Assembly (NCBI GenBank): GCA_018268715.1
Contig: JAFDVZ010000008.1
Span: 600,674 to 664,673 of the forward strand
DNA from: Acidobacteriota bacterium
Lineage (GTDB): Bacteria > Acidobacteriota > Terriglobia > Bryobacterales > Bryobacteraceae
Length of the DNA: 64,000 nucleotides
Direction of reading: 5' to 3'
Of this stretch, positions 30,268-38,780 are shown one piece after another. The translations under genes were made by a program, and so were the position numbers. Position 1 is the stretch's first letter. Each line of letters starts with the position of its first letter. The notes under the pieces are model-generated. The model saw only the letters and a list, made by a program, of their open reading frames with translations, was not told the DNA's origin and did no database searches.

Positions 30268-30750
30268 ATGAAAGGCAATCCAAAAGTCATCGCTAAACTG
30301 CAGGAAGCTCTGCGGGAGGAACTGACCGCCATCAATCAGTACTTCCTCCACGCCGAAATGTGCGAGAACTGGGGCTACAAGAAGCTCTCGAAGTTCATCA
30401 AGAAACAGTCCATCGACGAGATGAAGCACGCCGAAGTGCTGATCGAGCGGATTCTGTTCCTGGACGGGTCGCCGAACCTCACCGATCTGCTGCCGCTGAA
30501 CATCGGGGTGAACGTGAAGGCGCAGTTGGAGAACGACCTGAAGCTCGAGACCAACGCGGTGGCGATGTACAACGAGTCCGTGAAGGTGTCGCGCGACGAG
30601 GGCGACAATGCGTCGCGCGAGCTGTTCGAGCGGCTCCTGAAGGATGAGGAAGAGCACGCCGACTGGCTGGAGACGCAGTTGTTCCAGATCAACGAAGTCG
30701 GCTACGAGCGCTACCTGTCGCGTCAGATTCCCGACGAAATTCAGAAATAG
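30268..30750 (+). CDS. bfr: Bacterioferritin
   Basis: A 160-residue four-helix iron-storage protein. The ferroxidase ligands are visible in LREELTAINQYF, SIDEMKHAEVLIER and LLKDEEEHADWLETQ. The Met of SIDEM corresponds to the heme-binding Met52 of E. coli Bfr, so the protein probably binds heme between subunits. The start at 30268 gives the standard MKGNPKVIAKLQ beginning. It lies 37 bp downstream of uvrB and ends at a strong hairpin. Confidence 0.95.
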   Translation: MKGNPKVIAKLQEALREELTAINQYFLHAEMCENWGYKKLSKFIKKQSIDEMKHAEVLIERILFLDGSPNLTDLLPLNIGVNVKAQLENDLKLETNAVAMYNESVKVSRDEGDNASRELFERLLKDEEEHADWLETQLFQINEVGYERYLSRQIPDEIQK

Positions 30751-30756
30751 CGAAAC

Positions 30757-30784
30757 GGGCGGGGCTTTCGGGGCCGCCCCGCCC
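30757..30784. terminator. Bidirectional hairpin terminator between convergent genes
   Basis: GGGCGGGGC (30757-30765) pairs perfectly with GCCCCGCCC (30776-30784) across a 10-nt loop. It sits between the ends of bfr and the minus-strand gene at 30796 and can serve both directions. Confidence 0.65.
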
Positions 30785-30795
30785 CGCTCTCGTTC

Positions 30796-31527
30796 CTATT
30801 TGTGAAGCAGCTTGTGCTTGATGTCGGGCCAGAACTCCTTCAACACGTTTGAGAACGCGTCGGTGGCGATCTGTGTGTAGGCGCGCTGGAAGGTGTCGTA
30901 CACCGTCCGGTTGTCGGGATAGTAGGCGTTACCAATCACGCCGACCAGCGTGTTGCCCAGGATTTCCGAGGTATTGAAGCGCTTCCCGCCGCTATCGGCG
31001 CGCGTGATGACGACTCGCGTGGCGGCGTAGCGAAACCGCTTCCAGCCGCTCGCGCCGCTGCCCAGGCGGAAGTAGCGCGGATCCTCGTGAAGCAAGGCGG
31101 GCAACGTTCCCTCCACCAACATGTTGCCGATGATCTGGTCGCTCTGCGCTGTGGCGTAGCGGTGGGCGTACCCTTTGAGGCCCTGGCCGAAGGAGGGGTT
31201 CGAATCCTCCAATTGATACAGCAGAGCGAACGCGCCGCCCACGAAATAGCTGGGCCAATCGAAGGAATCCCGAACCGCGATGTACATCTTGCGGCGGGCG
31301 GTGAGCGGCTGGTAGTCGGCGGTGAGATTGGCGGTGCGATAGTTGGGCATCACACCGAAAATGCGCTTGTCGACGGGCTCCTCGCCGGATTTCTGGGATT
31401 GCTGGCCGGCCGGCTCGGCGGGCGCTGGCGTGGCGTTTTGCGCCGTCGCGAGGCCGGCTCCGAGTGCGCACAGCAGTAGCGTTTTGTAAGATTTTGTCAG
31501 CACGAAACCCCGGTTGGTGTCCCCCAT
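30796..31527 (-). CDS. Exported protein of unknown function
   Basis: A protein of about 243 residues from the ATG at 31527; a GTG nine codons later would also fit. It has a signal peptide (KTLLLCALGAGLATAQ). The mature part begins with a disordered Pro/Gln segment and continues with aromatic motifs (FGVMPNYRTANLTADYQPL, LHEDPRYFRLGSG) seen in a conserved acidobacterial family of unknown role. The PNYRT and PRYF motifs suggest a compact helical domain. It is 43 bp downstream of the KimA-like transporter gene and may be cotranscribed with it. Confidence 0.6.
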   Translation of the reverse strand: MGDTNRGFVLTKSYKTLLLCALGAGLATAQNATPAPAEPAGQQSQKSGEEPVDKRIFGVMPNYRTANLTADYQPLTARRKMYIAVRDSFDWPSYFVGGAFALLYQLEDSNPSFGQGLKGYAHRYATAQSDQIIGNMLVEGTLPALLHEDPRYFRLGSGASGWKRFRYAATRVVITRADSGGKRFNTSEILGNTLVGVIGNAYYPDNRTVYDTFQRAYTQIATDAFSNVLKEFWPDIKHKLLHK

Positions 31528-31570
31528 AACGATGTCTACCGGTTGAGGAGGGTTACAGCAAAGGCGGCGA

Positions 31571-33814
31571 TTACTCCTCCTCGGGTTCGATCTCCGTAGC
31601 GTGTTCGACATGGGCCTTCAGCGTGGCGTCGACATCGGCGACGATGCTGTCCAGGTCGCCCGCCGCCAACTCCCGTTCCAGATGGCCGAGCGCAATGCTT
31701 ACTATGTCGCGGTGGTGAAGCTTGGAGCCCACACGATCGGTGAGGGAGAGCCAAAGCTGGTGCACGCGGTCGACGTCTTCCGGCCATAGCCGCGGCGGAT
31801 GCGGCCCGAGGTTGACGTACATCGAGGGCCGGCCCGGCGCGATGATTTCGAGCGACAGAGGCGGGCGCGGGTCCGGCAAGCGCTCCCAGGCGCGGCCGAT
31901 CCGGTGGGCGAGTTCGTCCTGCGCCATGCGTTCAGAGACGCCCGTGACCAGCTTCGACGCGGTGAGGCGGGCGGCGGTCTGAACCATGGCGTCGAAGGGA
32001 TCGACGGCGGGCACAACCAGCAGGTCCACCTTCTTGCCTTCCTTCTCGGCAAGCGAGACGACATGAGTGAACAGCTCCTGCTCATAGTCGCTGAAGAGCT
32101 GGCTCTCGGCCAGGTCGTATTCGGCCGCGCCGGCAGTGACGGAACGTACCGTCATAACGACAATGTCGTGACGGCGAAGGTTGGTGCGTTGGAGAATGTT
32201 CCGCAAGTGGTGCAGGCGATTGCCGTCGCGAACAGCCACCACCACGCAGCCTTTGCGGGCGCCGATTTCCTGAGCCGTGATGGATGTCTTCACATCGAGG
32301 TTGAACTTCTCGAGCGAGGATTCGTGGAGACTGCGGTTTTTCCGCGCGTTGATGCGCTGCGAGATCGTGAAGACGATGAAGAAGGCGATGGTGAAGGAAA
32401 CGCCGTAGATGGTGGCGATCCGCTTGGAAAACAGGTTCGCGATGGCCACCATCAGCAGCGCCAGTGTGGTGGCGCCCAGGCCGATGGGCAACTCGATCTT
32501 GCCGACCTTCAGATTGAAGGGGAACTTGTATTCCTGGTCATGGCGGTGGAAGCGGATGACCAGCACGGCGAGCGATTTGAGGAAGAAGCTCCAGACGACG
32601 CCGAACGCGTAGGCCTCGCCGATCAGGTACATGTCGCCGCGGCTGAGCACAATGGTGAAAACCTGCAGCAGGGCGATCAGGTTGATGATGCGGAAGGTGG
32701 TGCCGAAGCGGGCGTGCGGCTTGCGGAACCAGTCCACCAGGACGCCATCCTCGGCGATGCGGTTCATGACGCCGTTGGCGCCGATCAGGGAGGTGTTCAC
32801 CGCACCGGCCAGGATCAGAACGCCCACGAAGACGACAAAGGCCTGAAACGCGAGCCTCAGGCCGAGCGGACCGACCAGATACATGGTGAGGCCGCTGAGC
32901 AGATTGTCGACGTAGTGCGGGCGGTCGGCGTCGGGGATGATCATGCCCGCCAGAACCGTGATCACGCCGGTGGAGACCACCGCGAACAGGCAGACGATGG
33001 TGCCCGTGATCTTCAGGTTCTGAAGCTTCGGATACGCGATTTCGCGATACACCTGCGCCAACGTTTCAAACCCGCTCATGGCGAGCAGCGAATGGCCCGA
33101 GGCGATGATGATGGCGATGAATGGGATCGTTGGCCAGATGGTCCCGTGCAGCCAGCCGAGGCTTTCCGCGTTAAAGTGCAGATTGGCGGCGGTGGGAGCG
33201 GGCACCAACTGCGCCGGGCCGTGCACCAGTAGCGTGATGCCCGACCACCCCAGCATCATCACCGCCATCGCCGTGGTGATCTGCATGATGCGCAACGCGC
33301 TGGTGCTCGATTCGTGGATGCCGCGGATGTTGGCGCGCCAGAAAAACACCGTGGCGAGGATGGCGAATCCCGCCGAGAACGTGTCGGTGGGCACGCGCAG
33401 ATTCGAATGCATCGCCTTGGCGACTTCATTGAAGAGTCCAGCCAGGTACTGTCCCGCGGCGACCGCGCTGATCGGACCAGTAAGGATGTAATCGAAAATC
33501 AGCGCCGAAACCGACATGCGCGCCAGAAACGGGCCCATCGCGTCGCGCACGACGATGTAAACGCCGCCGCGCACAAACATCGAGCAGCTTTCCAGGTAAA
33601 CGGCGCGCACCGCGAAGCTGAAGAGCATGACGCCCAGGATGAACCAGGGCGCCGCGCGGCCGATTGCCTGTTCCGCGATGCCGCCAGCGTAATAGACCGA
33701 TGAGGCGAGGTCGGAAAGAACGATTGCCGCCGCTCTCCAGAAGGAGATGAACGACAGCATGACAGTACTCGCGACGACGACCGTTGTCGCCTGCTTGCGA
33801 GCATCGCTAGCCAT
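31571..33814 (-). CDS. APC-family KimA-like transporter with C-terminal Usp-type domain
   Basis: A 747-residue inner-membrane transporter. Residues about 20-480 carry some 12 hydrophobic segments of the APC superfamily. Residues about 510-740 form a cytoplasmic universal-stress-like domain (VVVAVRDGNRLHHLRNIL, then VDLLVVPAVDPF). This is the architecture of KimA, the high-affinity K+/H+ symporter that binds c-di-AMP in its Usp domain. The family alone could also mean an amino-acid permease. The c-di-AMP riboswitch directly upstream strongly favours a potassium or osmolyte role. The start at 33814 follows GGAGGG. Confidence 0.85.
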   Translation of the reverse strand: MASDARKQATTVVVASTVMLSFISFWRAAAIVLSDLASSVYYAGGIAEQAIGRAAPWFILGVMLFSFAVRAVYLESCSMFVRGGVYIVVRDAMGPFLARMSVSALIFDYILTGPISAVAAGQYLAGLFNEVAKAMHSNLRVPTDTFSAGFAILATVFFWRANIRGIHESSTSALRIMQITTAMAVMMLGWSGITLLVHGPAQLVPAPTAANLHFNAESLGWLHGTIWPTIPFIAIIIASGHSLLAMSGFETLAQVYREIAYPKLQNLKITGTIVCLFAVVSTGVITVLAGMIIPDADRPHYVDNLLSGLTMYLVGPLGLRLAFQAFVVFVGVLILAGAVNTSLIGANGVMNRIAEDGVLVDWFRKPHARFGTTFRIINLIALLQVFTIVLSRGDMYLIGEAYAFGVVWSFFLKSLAVLVIRFHRHDQEYKFPFNLKVGKIELPIGLGATTLALLMVAIANLFSKRIATIYGVSFTIAFFIVFTISQRINARKNRSLHESSLEKFNLDVKTSITAQEIGARKGCVVVAVRDGNRLHHLRNILQRTNLRRHDIVVMTVRSVTAGAAEYDLAESQLFSDYEQELFTHVVSLAEKEGKKVDLLVVPAVDPFDAMVQTAARLTASKLVTGVSERMAQDELAHRIGRAWERLPDPRPPLSLEIIAPGRPSMYVNLGPHPPRLWPEDVDRVHQLWLSLTDRVGSKLHHRDIVSIALGHLERELAAGDLDSIVADVDATLKAHVEHATEIEPEEE

Positions 33815-33862
33815 GGAATAACCCTCCCGCCCCGCGGGGAGCGGAGCGCTCTTAAGTTGGCC

Positions 33863-33986
33863 TGCGAGGTTAGCTGACGGGCTAGGGCTTAAAAGTACCC
33901 CCCGGACTTTGCAGCGATCCGGTACGCCCCGGAATTGGGTCCCCCGCCCCAGCTCACTGGGTTCGGCTCTCCCTATTGTACTCGCA
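33863..33986 (-). promoter_or_regulatory. c-di-AMP riboswitch (ydaO/yuaA class)
   Basis: Read on the minus strand, this leader shows the two strongest signatures of the ydaO class. The internal GGGGGACCCAA (near 33933-33922) and the 3' block CCCGTCAGCTAACCTCGCAG (near 33883-33864) are both present. Helix P1 closes it: TGCGAG at 33986-33981 pairs with CTCGCA at 33868-33863. A GC-rich inverted segment lies between the aptamer and the ribosome site GGAGGG of the KimA-like gene at 33814, so control may be on translation or termination. Known members switch genes off when c-di-AMP is high. Confidence 0.88.
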
Positions 33987-34061
33987 AAGTCACCGCTACA
34001 GGTCCGGCGGATAGTCTCGGCCTGGCCGGGCGATCTGCGCTTCTGTCCGGCCGGCTACCGG

Positions 34062-35249
34062 TCACATGCCGAGTTCGGCGGCGGAGACGGCGCGACCCTT
34101 GCGCAGCGCGTGGTTGCCCATGTGGGCGGCGTTGGCGGCGGTGACGGAGGATTGTACAGGCGCGTTGGGCGCTTTGCGGGAGCGGACGCAATCGAGGAAA
34201 TTGCGGACGTGGTCGATGGTGCCGTCGCCGGTGGAGCGCGCGGTGATCACCGGATCGGGGAAGTTGGTCTTTTCAGCGGCCAGCACGCCCTCCGGATAAA
34301 CGGCCAACCCGTCGCGCGTGATGCGCATTTCGGCACGACTGCCCCGGAATACGATGGCGCCGCCTTCCAGGTGACCGACCAGCGTCCCGTTGTAGACGAC
34401 GGTGAATCCCGGATACGCCCAGGCGGCGTTGATCGTGTCCGGACAGTCCCATCCCTTCATGGCGTAGACCGAACCCATGGTCTGCGCGGACTCCGGCCGC
34501 GACGACTGCATGTACCAGTGAATGACGTCGCACCAGTGGGAATGCAGATCCGTCAGGTGGCCTCCGCCGAAGTGCCAATACCAGCGCCATTGCAGGAAGC
34601 GCCGAGCCTCGAAAGGCTGATCGGGCGCGGATCCGAGGAACCGCTTCCATTCCACCTTGGCCGGGTCCACGGGGCTGAGCTTGCCGAAGTTGCGAAGATA
34701 ATCCTGATACCAGGACGAGAGCACAAGCGCGACCTGACCCAAACGTCCGCTATGAACAATCTCCGCGCCGAGCGCGAAGATGTCCCAACTGCGCTGCTGA
34801 TATCCCACCTGGACAATCTGCTTGGACGCCTCGACGGCCGCGATCAGGCGCGCGCCTTCCTCGATCGAATGGCTGACGGGCTTTTCGACATACACGTCCT
34901 TGCCGGCGCGAACGGCGTCGATGGTCATGGGGACGTGCCAGTGGTCGGGCGAACCGATGAAGACGGCGTCGATGTCCTTGCGGTCGAGCACTTCGCGGTA
35001 GTCCAGGTGTTCGCTCGCGGCCGGCGCGAGTTTTGCGCGGGCCTCGGCGCGGCGGTTCTCGTACACGTCGCAGATAGCGACAATCTCCGCGCCGCCGACC
35101 TTGTTCACATTCCCGAGCAGGCCCTGGCAGCGTCCGCCGGTGCCCATGCTCCCGATTCGTATACGTTCATTCGCGCCAAGAATGCGGCTTTGTGAAAGAG
35201 CGGTGAGCGCGGCTGCTGACTTGAGGAAGGTGCGGCGATTTTCAGACAT
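34062..35249 (-). CDS. Tat-exported Gfo/Idh/MocA-family oxidoreductase
   Basis: A 395-residue protein. The start at 35249 gives MSENRRTFLKSAAALTAL, a Tat signal. An N-terminal Rossmann domain follows (GSMGTGGRCQGLL, AICDVYENR) with the family motif GKDVYVEKPVSHS, whose Glu-Lys-Pro is diagnostic. The C-terminal beta-sheet domain contains HLTDLHSHWCDVIHW, with the His of the active site. The substrates are sugars or inositols with bound NAD(P). The 3' end lies close to the c-di-AMP riboswitch but on the same strand further downstream, so it is a separate unit. Confidence 0.87.
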   Translation of the reverse strand: MSENRRTFLKSAAALTALSQSRILGANERIRIGSMGTGGRCQGLLGNVNKVGGAEIVAICDVYENRRAEARAKLAPAASEHLDYREVLDRKDIDAVFIGSPDHWHVPMTIDAVRAGKDVYVEKPVSHSIEEGARLIAAVEASKQIVQVGYQQRSWDIFALGAEIVHSGRLGQVALVLSSWYQDYLRNFGKLSPVDPAKVEWKRFLGSAPDQPFEARRFLQWRWYWHFGGGHLTDLHSHWCDVIHWYMQSSRPESAQTMGSVYAMKGWDCPDTINAAWAYPGFTVVYNGTLVGHLEGGAIVFRGSRAEMRITRDGLAVYPEGVLAAEKTNFPDPVITARSTGDGTIDHVRNFLDCVRSRKAPNAPVQSSVTAANAAHMGNHALRKGRAVSAAELGM

Positions 35250-35305
35250 GACGACCCTGTGCCTGGCCATCTTATCGCGATTTGTCGAGGCGCTCAGGTC
35301 GGCGG

Positions 35306-35593
35306 CTACAGCCCCTGCCATTCCTGTTTATCGAGACCCGTGAAGCAGATCGTCGCCTGTCCGGGCAGGATGCCTTCAAAGCGCGCCTTGCCATCATTGT
35401 CGAGCGTACCGGTCCGCGTCGACTGGTCCGGCAGAAGCACCTTGTAGGGCTCCCCGGGAACGGGTTGATTGTCCTGGTCCACCAACTGGAACTCGATCCA
35501 GTGAGGATTCTCGGCGCAAGGCTGCACCACCGGTTTGTTCGGCGATGAATCGCCCATTTCCTTCATCTGCGACGAGCGGACGGCCAGCTTCAT
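35306..35593 (-). CDS. Small beta-rich protein resembling a module of VgrG-associated proteins
   Basis: A 95-residue protein without a signal peptide. The core WIEFQLVDQDNQPVPGEPY, followed by a LDNDGKARFEGI stretch, resembles a beta-sandwich module found at the ends of type VI secretion spike proteins and related injection-system proteins. No secretion genes are nearby, so this is either a remnant or a stand-alone use of the fold. It lies between the Gfo/Idh gene and the divergent isomerase gene. The family match is by pattern only. Confidence 0.5.
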   Translation of the reverse strand: MKLAVRSSQMKEMGDSSPNKPVVQPCAENPHWIEFQLVDQDNQPVPGEPYKVLLPDQSTRTGTLDNDGKARFEGILPGQATICFTGLDKQEWQGL

Positions 35594-35655
35594 GTCCCAA
35601 TAGTGTAGCCGGAGATGGGATCGTGACGCCGCGCGGGCGGAGTAGAGTAGAACTC

Positions 35656-36594
35656 ATGACCCGGCGTGAATGGCTCAGTTGCCTGGCCGCCTCGATGGCG
35701 CGGGCGGGTTCTGCGATCCCGGCGAATCGCAACATCAAGTGGGCGGTGAGCGCCGCCCTCTGGCGCTATTTCAAGCCCGTCCCGTTCACCGACATCCTGG
35801 ATGTCATGAAGGACACCGGCTTCATCGGCATCCGTCTGACCGGCTTCCCCGGCGTGTTGAAGAGCTATGGAATCACCGCGGCGAAGATGCGCGCCGAAGC
35901 GGAAAAGCGGGGCGTACACGTGGCGACCATCTCATTCAACGGCCCGTTGCAGGATGCGTCGCAGCGCGGGAAGGTGCTTGCGGACGCGCGGGCGGCGATG
36001 AGGTTCCTGGCCGATTTCGGGGCCAACCATCTGGTGGTGTTCACACCGGGCCGCGCCGATATGTCCGACGGCGCGTTTCGCGAGATGTGCGCGCGCTGCA
36101 ACCAGATTGGCGAGGCGGCGGGTGAAATGGGATTCACCGCCGGCCTGCACAATCACCTGAACCAGATGGCCGAAAGCGCCGCCGAGGTGCGACGGACCCT
36201 CGATCTCACCGATCCGAAGCTGTTCTGGTTTTCGCCCGATACGGCGCACTTGCATCTGGCGGGCGCGAACGTCGTGGAGATGCTTGAACGCTACAAACAC
36301 CGCATCCGGTTCCTTGATTACAAGGATGCGCATTGGACCACGCCGGCCGCCGATTGGGTGGAGGAAAGCGGCAAAGTCCACCCAAAGGACTCCCAGAGCG
36401 CCAAGTTCTATTCGAGCATCTACGACCTGGGCGACGGACAGGTGGACTTCCCCGCCTGTCACCGCATTCTCAAGAGCGTCGACTATCGCGGGTGGATCTG
36501 CGTGGATCTGGACACCGCCCGCAAAGGGCCGCGCGCCAGCTACGAACGCTCCGGCGCCTATGTGACGCGCGTGCTGGAGCCCATCTACTCATGA
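35656..36594 (+). CDS. Sugar phosphate isomerase/epimerase-like (inosose dehydratase type)
   Basis: A 312-residue TIM-barrel protein that begins MTRREWLSCLAASMARAG, a weak Tat-like leader. Metal ligands fit the family: H in GLHNHLNQ, D in FSPDTAHLHLAG, H in that same segment, and later D in DYKDAHW; E is less clear. Such enzymes act on inosose, 3-keto sugars or related compounds. The stop overlaps the start of the next gene (ATGA), so both are translated together and probably serve one pathway. Confidence 0.8.
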   Translation: MTRREWLSCLAASMARAGSAIPANRNIKWAVSAALWRYFKPVPFTDILDVMKDTGFIGIRLTGFPGVLKSYGITAAKMRAEAEKRGVHVATISFNGPLQDASQRGKVLADARAAMRFLADFGANHLVVFTPGRADMSDGAFREMCARCNQIGEAAGEMGFTAGLHNHLNQMAESAAEVRRTLDLTDPKLFWFSPDTAHLHLAGANVVEMLERYKHRIRFLDYKDAHWTTPAADWVEESGKVHPKDSQSAKFYSSIYDLGDGQVDFPACHRILKSVDYRGWICVDLDTARKGPRASYERSGAYVTRVLEPIYS

Positions 36595-37466
36595 CCCGGC
36601 GCGAATTGCTGGCGGGTCTCCCCACCGCGGCCGCGCTTGCGGCGCCAAAGTATCGCGTCATCGACCCGCACGTCCACGTATGGGTGCGCGACCCCGCCTA
36701 CCCTTGGGCCAAGGAGACGACGAAACCGCCCACGCGGGACGCTGCTCCGGAAACGCTGCTCGCGCTGATGCGGGCCAACGGCGTCGAGAAGACGGTGCTG
36801 GTGCAGTACATCGGTTATCGCTGGGACAACCGTTTCGTGCTCGACACGATGCGGAAGTATCCGGCGAAATTCCAGGGGGTGGCGCGAGTGAATCCGACGG
36901 ACCCTGCGTCGCCGGACCACCTGTCGAAGCTGGCGGAACAGGGATTCCGCGGCGTGCGGCTCAGCCCGGCTGACGATCCGTCAGGCGATTGGATTCGCGG
37001 ACCGCTCATGCCGCCGCTGTGGAAGCGCGCCGAGTCGTTGCGCGCGCCAATGCAGATTCTGGCGCCGGTCACACGCATGCCCGACATCGCGCCGCTGGCG
37101 GAGCGACATCCCGAACTGACCGTCGTCATCGACCATATGGCGGACTGTCCGGTGGACGCTCCCGCCGAACTGGACAAGCTGCTGGCGCTGGAACGGTATC
37201 CGCGAGTCTTTGTAAAGATCTCACATACCTGGTCGATTTCGCGCGAAAAGTACCCATTTCGCGACGCTCATGCACACGTCAAGCGTCTATACGACCGTTT
37301 CGGTCCGAAGCGTTTGATGTGGGGAACAGACTGGCCGATCGTGGAGGAGCGCGCCAGCTATCGCCAGGCGCTGACGGTGGTGCGCGATGAGATGAAGTTC
37401 CTCAACGAGGAGGACAAACGTTGGATCTTCTCGCAAACGGTGGAGCGCGTGTGGCCGTTCGCCTGA
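36591..37466 (+). CDS. Amidohydrolase (TIM-barrel fold metal-dependent hydrolase)
   Basis: A 291-residue member of the amidohydrolase-2 family, which includes lactonases and decarboxylases. The metal-binding DPHVHVW is near the N-terminus. H in VVIDHMAD, then KISHTWS, and the final Asp in RLMWGTDWPIVE complete the site. It starts with a short Tat-like MTRRELLAGLPTAAALAA leader. It overlaps the upstream isomerase gene by 4 bp, so a sugar-lactone hydrolase step after the isomerase is a sensible inference. It converges on the next gene with 1 bp between the stops. Confidence 0.85.
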   Translation: MTRRELLAGLPTAAALAAPKYRVIDPHVHVWVRDPAYPWAKETTKPPTRDAAPETLLALMRANGVEKTVLVQYIGYRWDNRFVLDTMRKYPAKFQGVARVNPTDPASPDHLSKLAEQGFRGVRLSPADDPSGDWIRGPLMPPLWKRAESLRAPMQILAPVTRMPDIAPLAERHPELTVVIDHMADCPVDAPAELDKLLALERYPRVFVKISHTWSISREKYPFRDAHAHVKRLYDRFGPKRLMWGTDWPIVEERASYRQALTVVRDEMKFLNEEDKRWIFSQTVERVWPFA

Positions 37467-37467
37467 C

Positions 37468-38580
37468 TCAGACCGTCGCGGCGCGGAGTTCCTGCTGGGC
37501 GATCTGGGAGGCTTGATCGGCGACCGGTGCGCCGGCGTAGACGGCCACCTGCATCAGTACGTCCTTCAGATCCTGCTCGTCAAGTTCCAACGAAAGCCCG
37601 GCGCGCACCTCCAGCCGGAACTCCTCCGAGCGGCCCAGCGCCGCGGTGAGTGCGAGCGCCACCAGGCGTCGAGCACCCGCGTCGCCATCCGGCGGGCGGG
37701 TCCATCTGGCGGCCCACGCATAGCGATCGATCAGTTCCTGGAAGTCGAGCATAAAGTTCGCGGCGTTCGCCGAGGCGCGCTCGGCCGGCGCCGGTGGGTC
37801 AATCCGAGGAGCGGCCGGTTCGGGCAGCAGGAAATCGAGCAGCGCGTGGGTGAACGAAGCGGGACGCTCCAGGTTCGACAGGTGCGCGGAAGCAATTTTA
37901 GTGACGCGGGCGCCGGGAATACGCGTGGCGAGCACATCGCCGTGGCCGGCCCAGGGCGTCGACTGATCCTGGTCTCCGCCGATAACGAGCGTGGGCACGC
38001 GAATGTCCGTCAACAGCGGCAGGTTGTCCAAGTCGCGAATCGCGGCGCAGCAACCAGCGTAACCCAGCGGATTGGTGGCCAGCAGCGTGGTTCGAATGGT
38101 GGCGGCGGCGGGACTTGCCGGCGTGGTGAAGAAGCGCTGCATGGCGGCGGGTTCGACGGCCGTCATCCCCTGTTCAAGAACGGTGAGGCGGCGCGCTTCG
38201 AACTGGCGCGGATCGGCGACGCGCGGCGATGTGTTGGCGAGCACGACGCGGTCCAGGCGGTCCCCATGATGCGCGGCGAGCCACTGGCCGATCATGCCGC
38301 CCAACGAGAGTCCGCAGTAGCTGAAACGCTGCTCCCCGGCGGCGGCAAGCACGTCGGCGGCGAGTTGGGCGATGGAGTAATCGCCCGGCGGCGCGTCCGA
38401 GGCGCCGTGGCCGCGGAGGTCGAGCCGCAGCACCCGAAAGTGGCGCAGCAGCGGAGCCATCTGCGGATCCCACAATCCGTGATCGGTCCCCAGCGCGTGC
38501 GCCAACACCAAAAGAGGCTTCTCGGAAGAGCCTTCGAGACGGAAGTATATGCGGCAGCCTGGCGAATCGGCAAAGGGCAT
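37468..38580 (-). CDS. PcaD-PcaC-type fusion: alpha/beta hydrolase plus carboxymuconolactone decarboxylase-like domain
   Basis: A 370-residue protein with the layout of PcaL. The first 255 residues are a 3-oxoadipate enol-lactonase-like alpha/beta hydrolase (HALGTDHGLWDPQ, nucleophile in YCGLSLGGMIG, final His in ASAHLSNLE). The last 100 resemble carboxymuconolactone decarboxylase (RYAWAARWTRPP, then VLMQVAVYAGAPVA). In that half the His expected after GRSEEFRL is Glu, and the usual PGL before it is altered, so decarboxylase activity is doubtful. The start at 38580 has GGGGAG upstream. No other protocatechuate genes are near. Confidence 0.8.
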   Translation of the reverse strand: MPFADSPGCRIYFRLEGSSEKPLLVLAHALGTDHGLWDPQMAPLLRHFRVLRLDLRGHGASDAPPGDYSIAQLAADVLAAAGEQRFSYCGLSLGGMIGQWLAAHHGDRLDRVVLANTSPRVADPRQFEARRLTVLEQGMTAVEPAAMQRFFTTPASPAAATIRTTLLATNPLGYAGCCAAIRDLDNLPLLTDIRVPTLVIGGDQDQSTPWAGHGDVLATRIPGARVTKIASAHLSNLERPASFTHALLDFLLPEPAAPRIDPPAPAERASANAANFMLDFQELIDRYAWAARWTRPPDGDAGARRLVALALTAALGRSEEFRLEVRAGLSLELDEQDLKDVLMQVAVYAGAPVADQASQIAQQELRAATV

Positions 38581-38780
38581 CCGGTCATGCTCCCCTGAAC
38601 AGACGCCGGCGAAACGTTTCGGCAAATCGTGCGGCCATCTCTTCGATCTTACAAGCCGGAGGGGGCCTTCTCGCATACACGTTTGGAGTCGCGTTACCGG
38701 TTACCAGGCCGCCTTCGGCGCTGATATAAATAGGCGACGGACTGGACGGAGTTCTCACCGGTTCAGACAGGAGAAAACAA

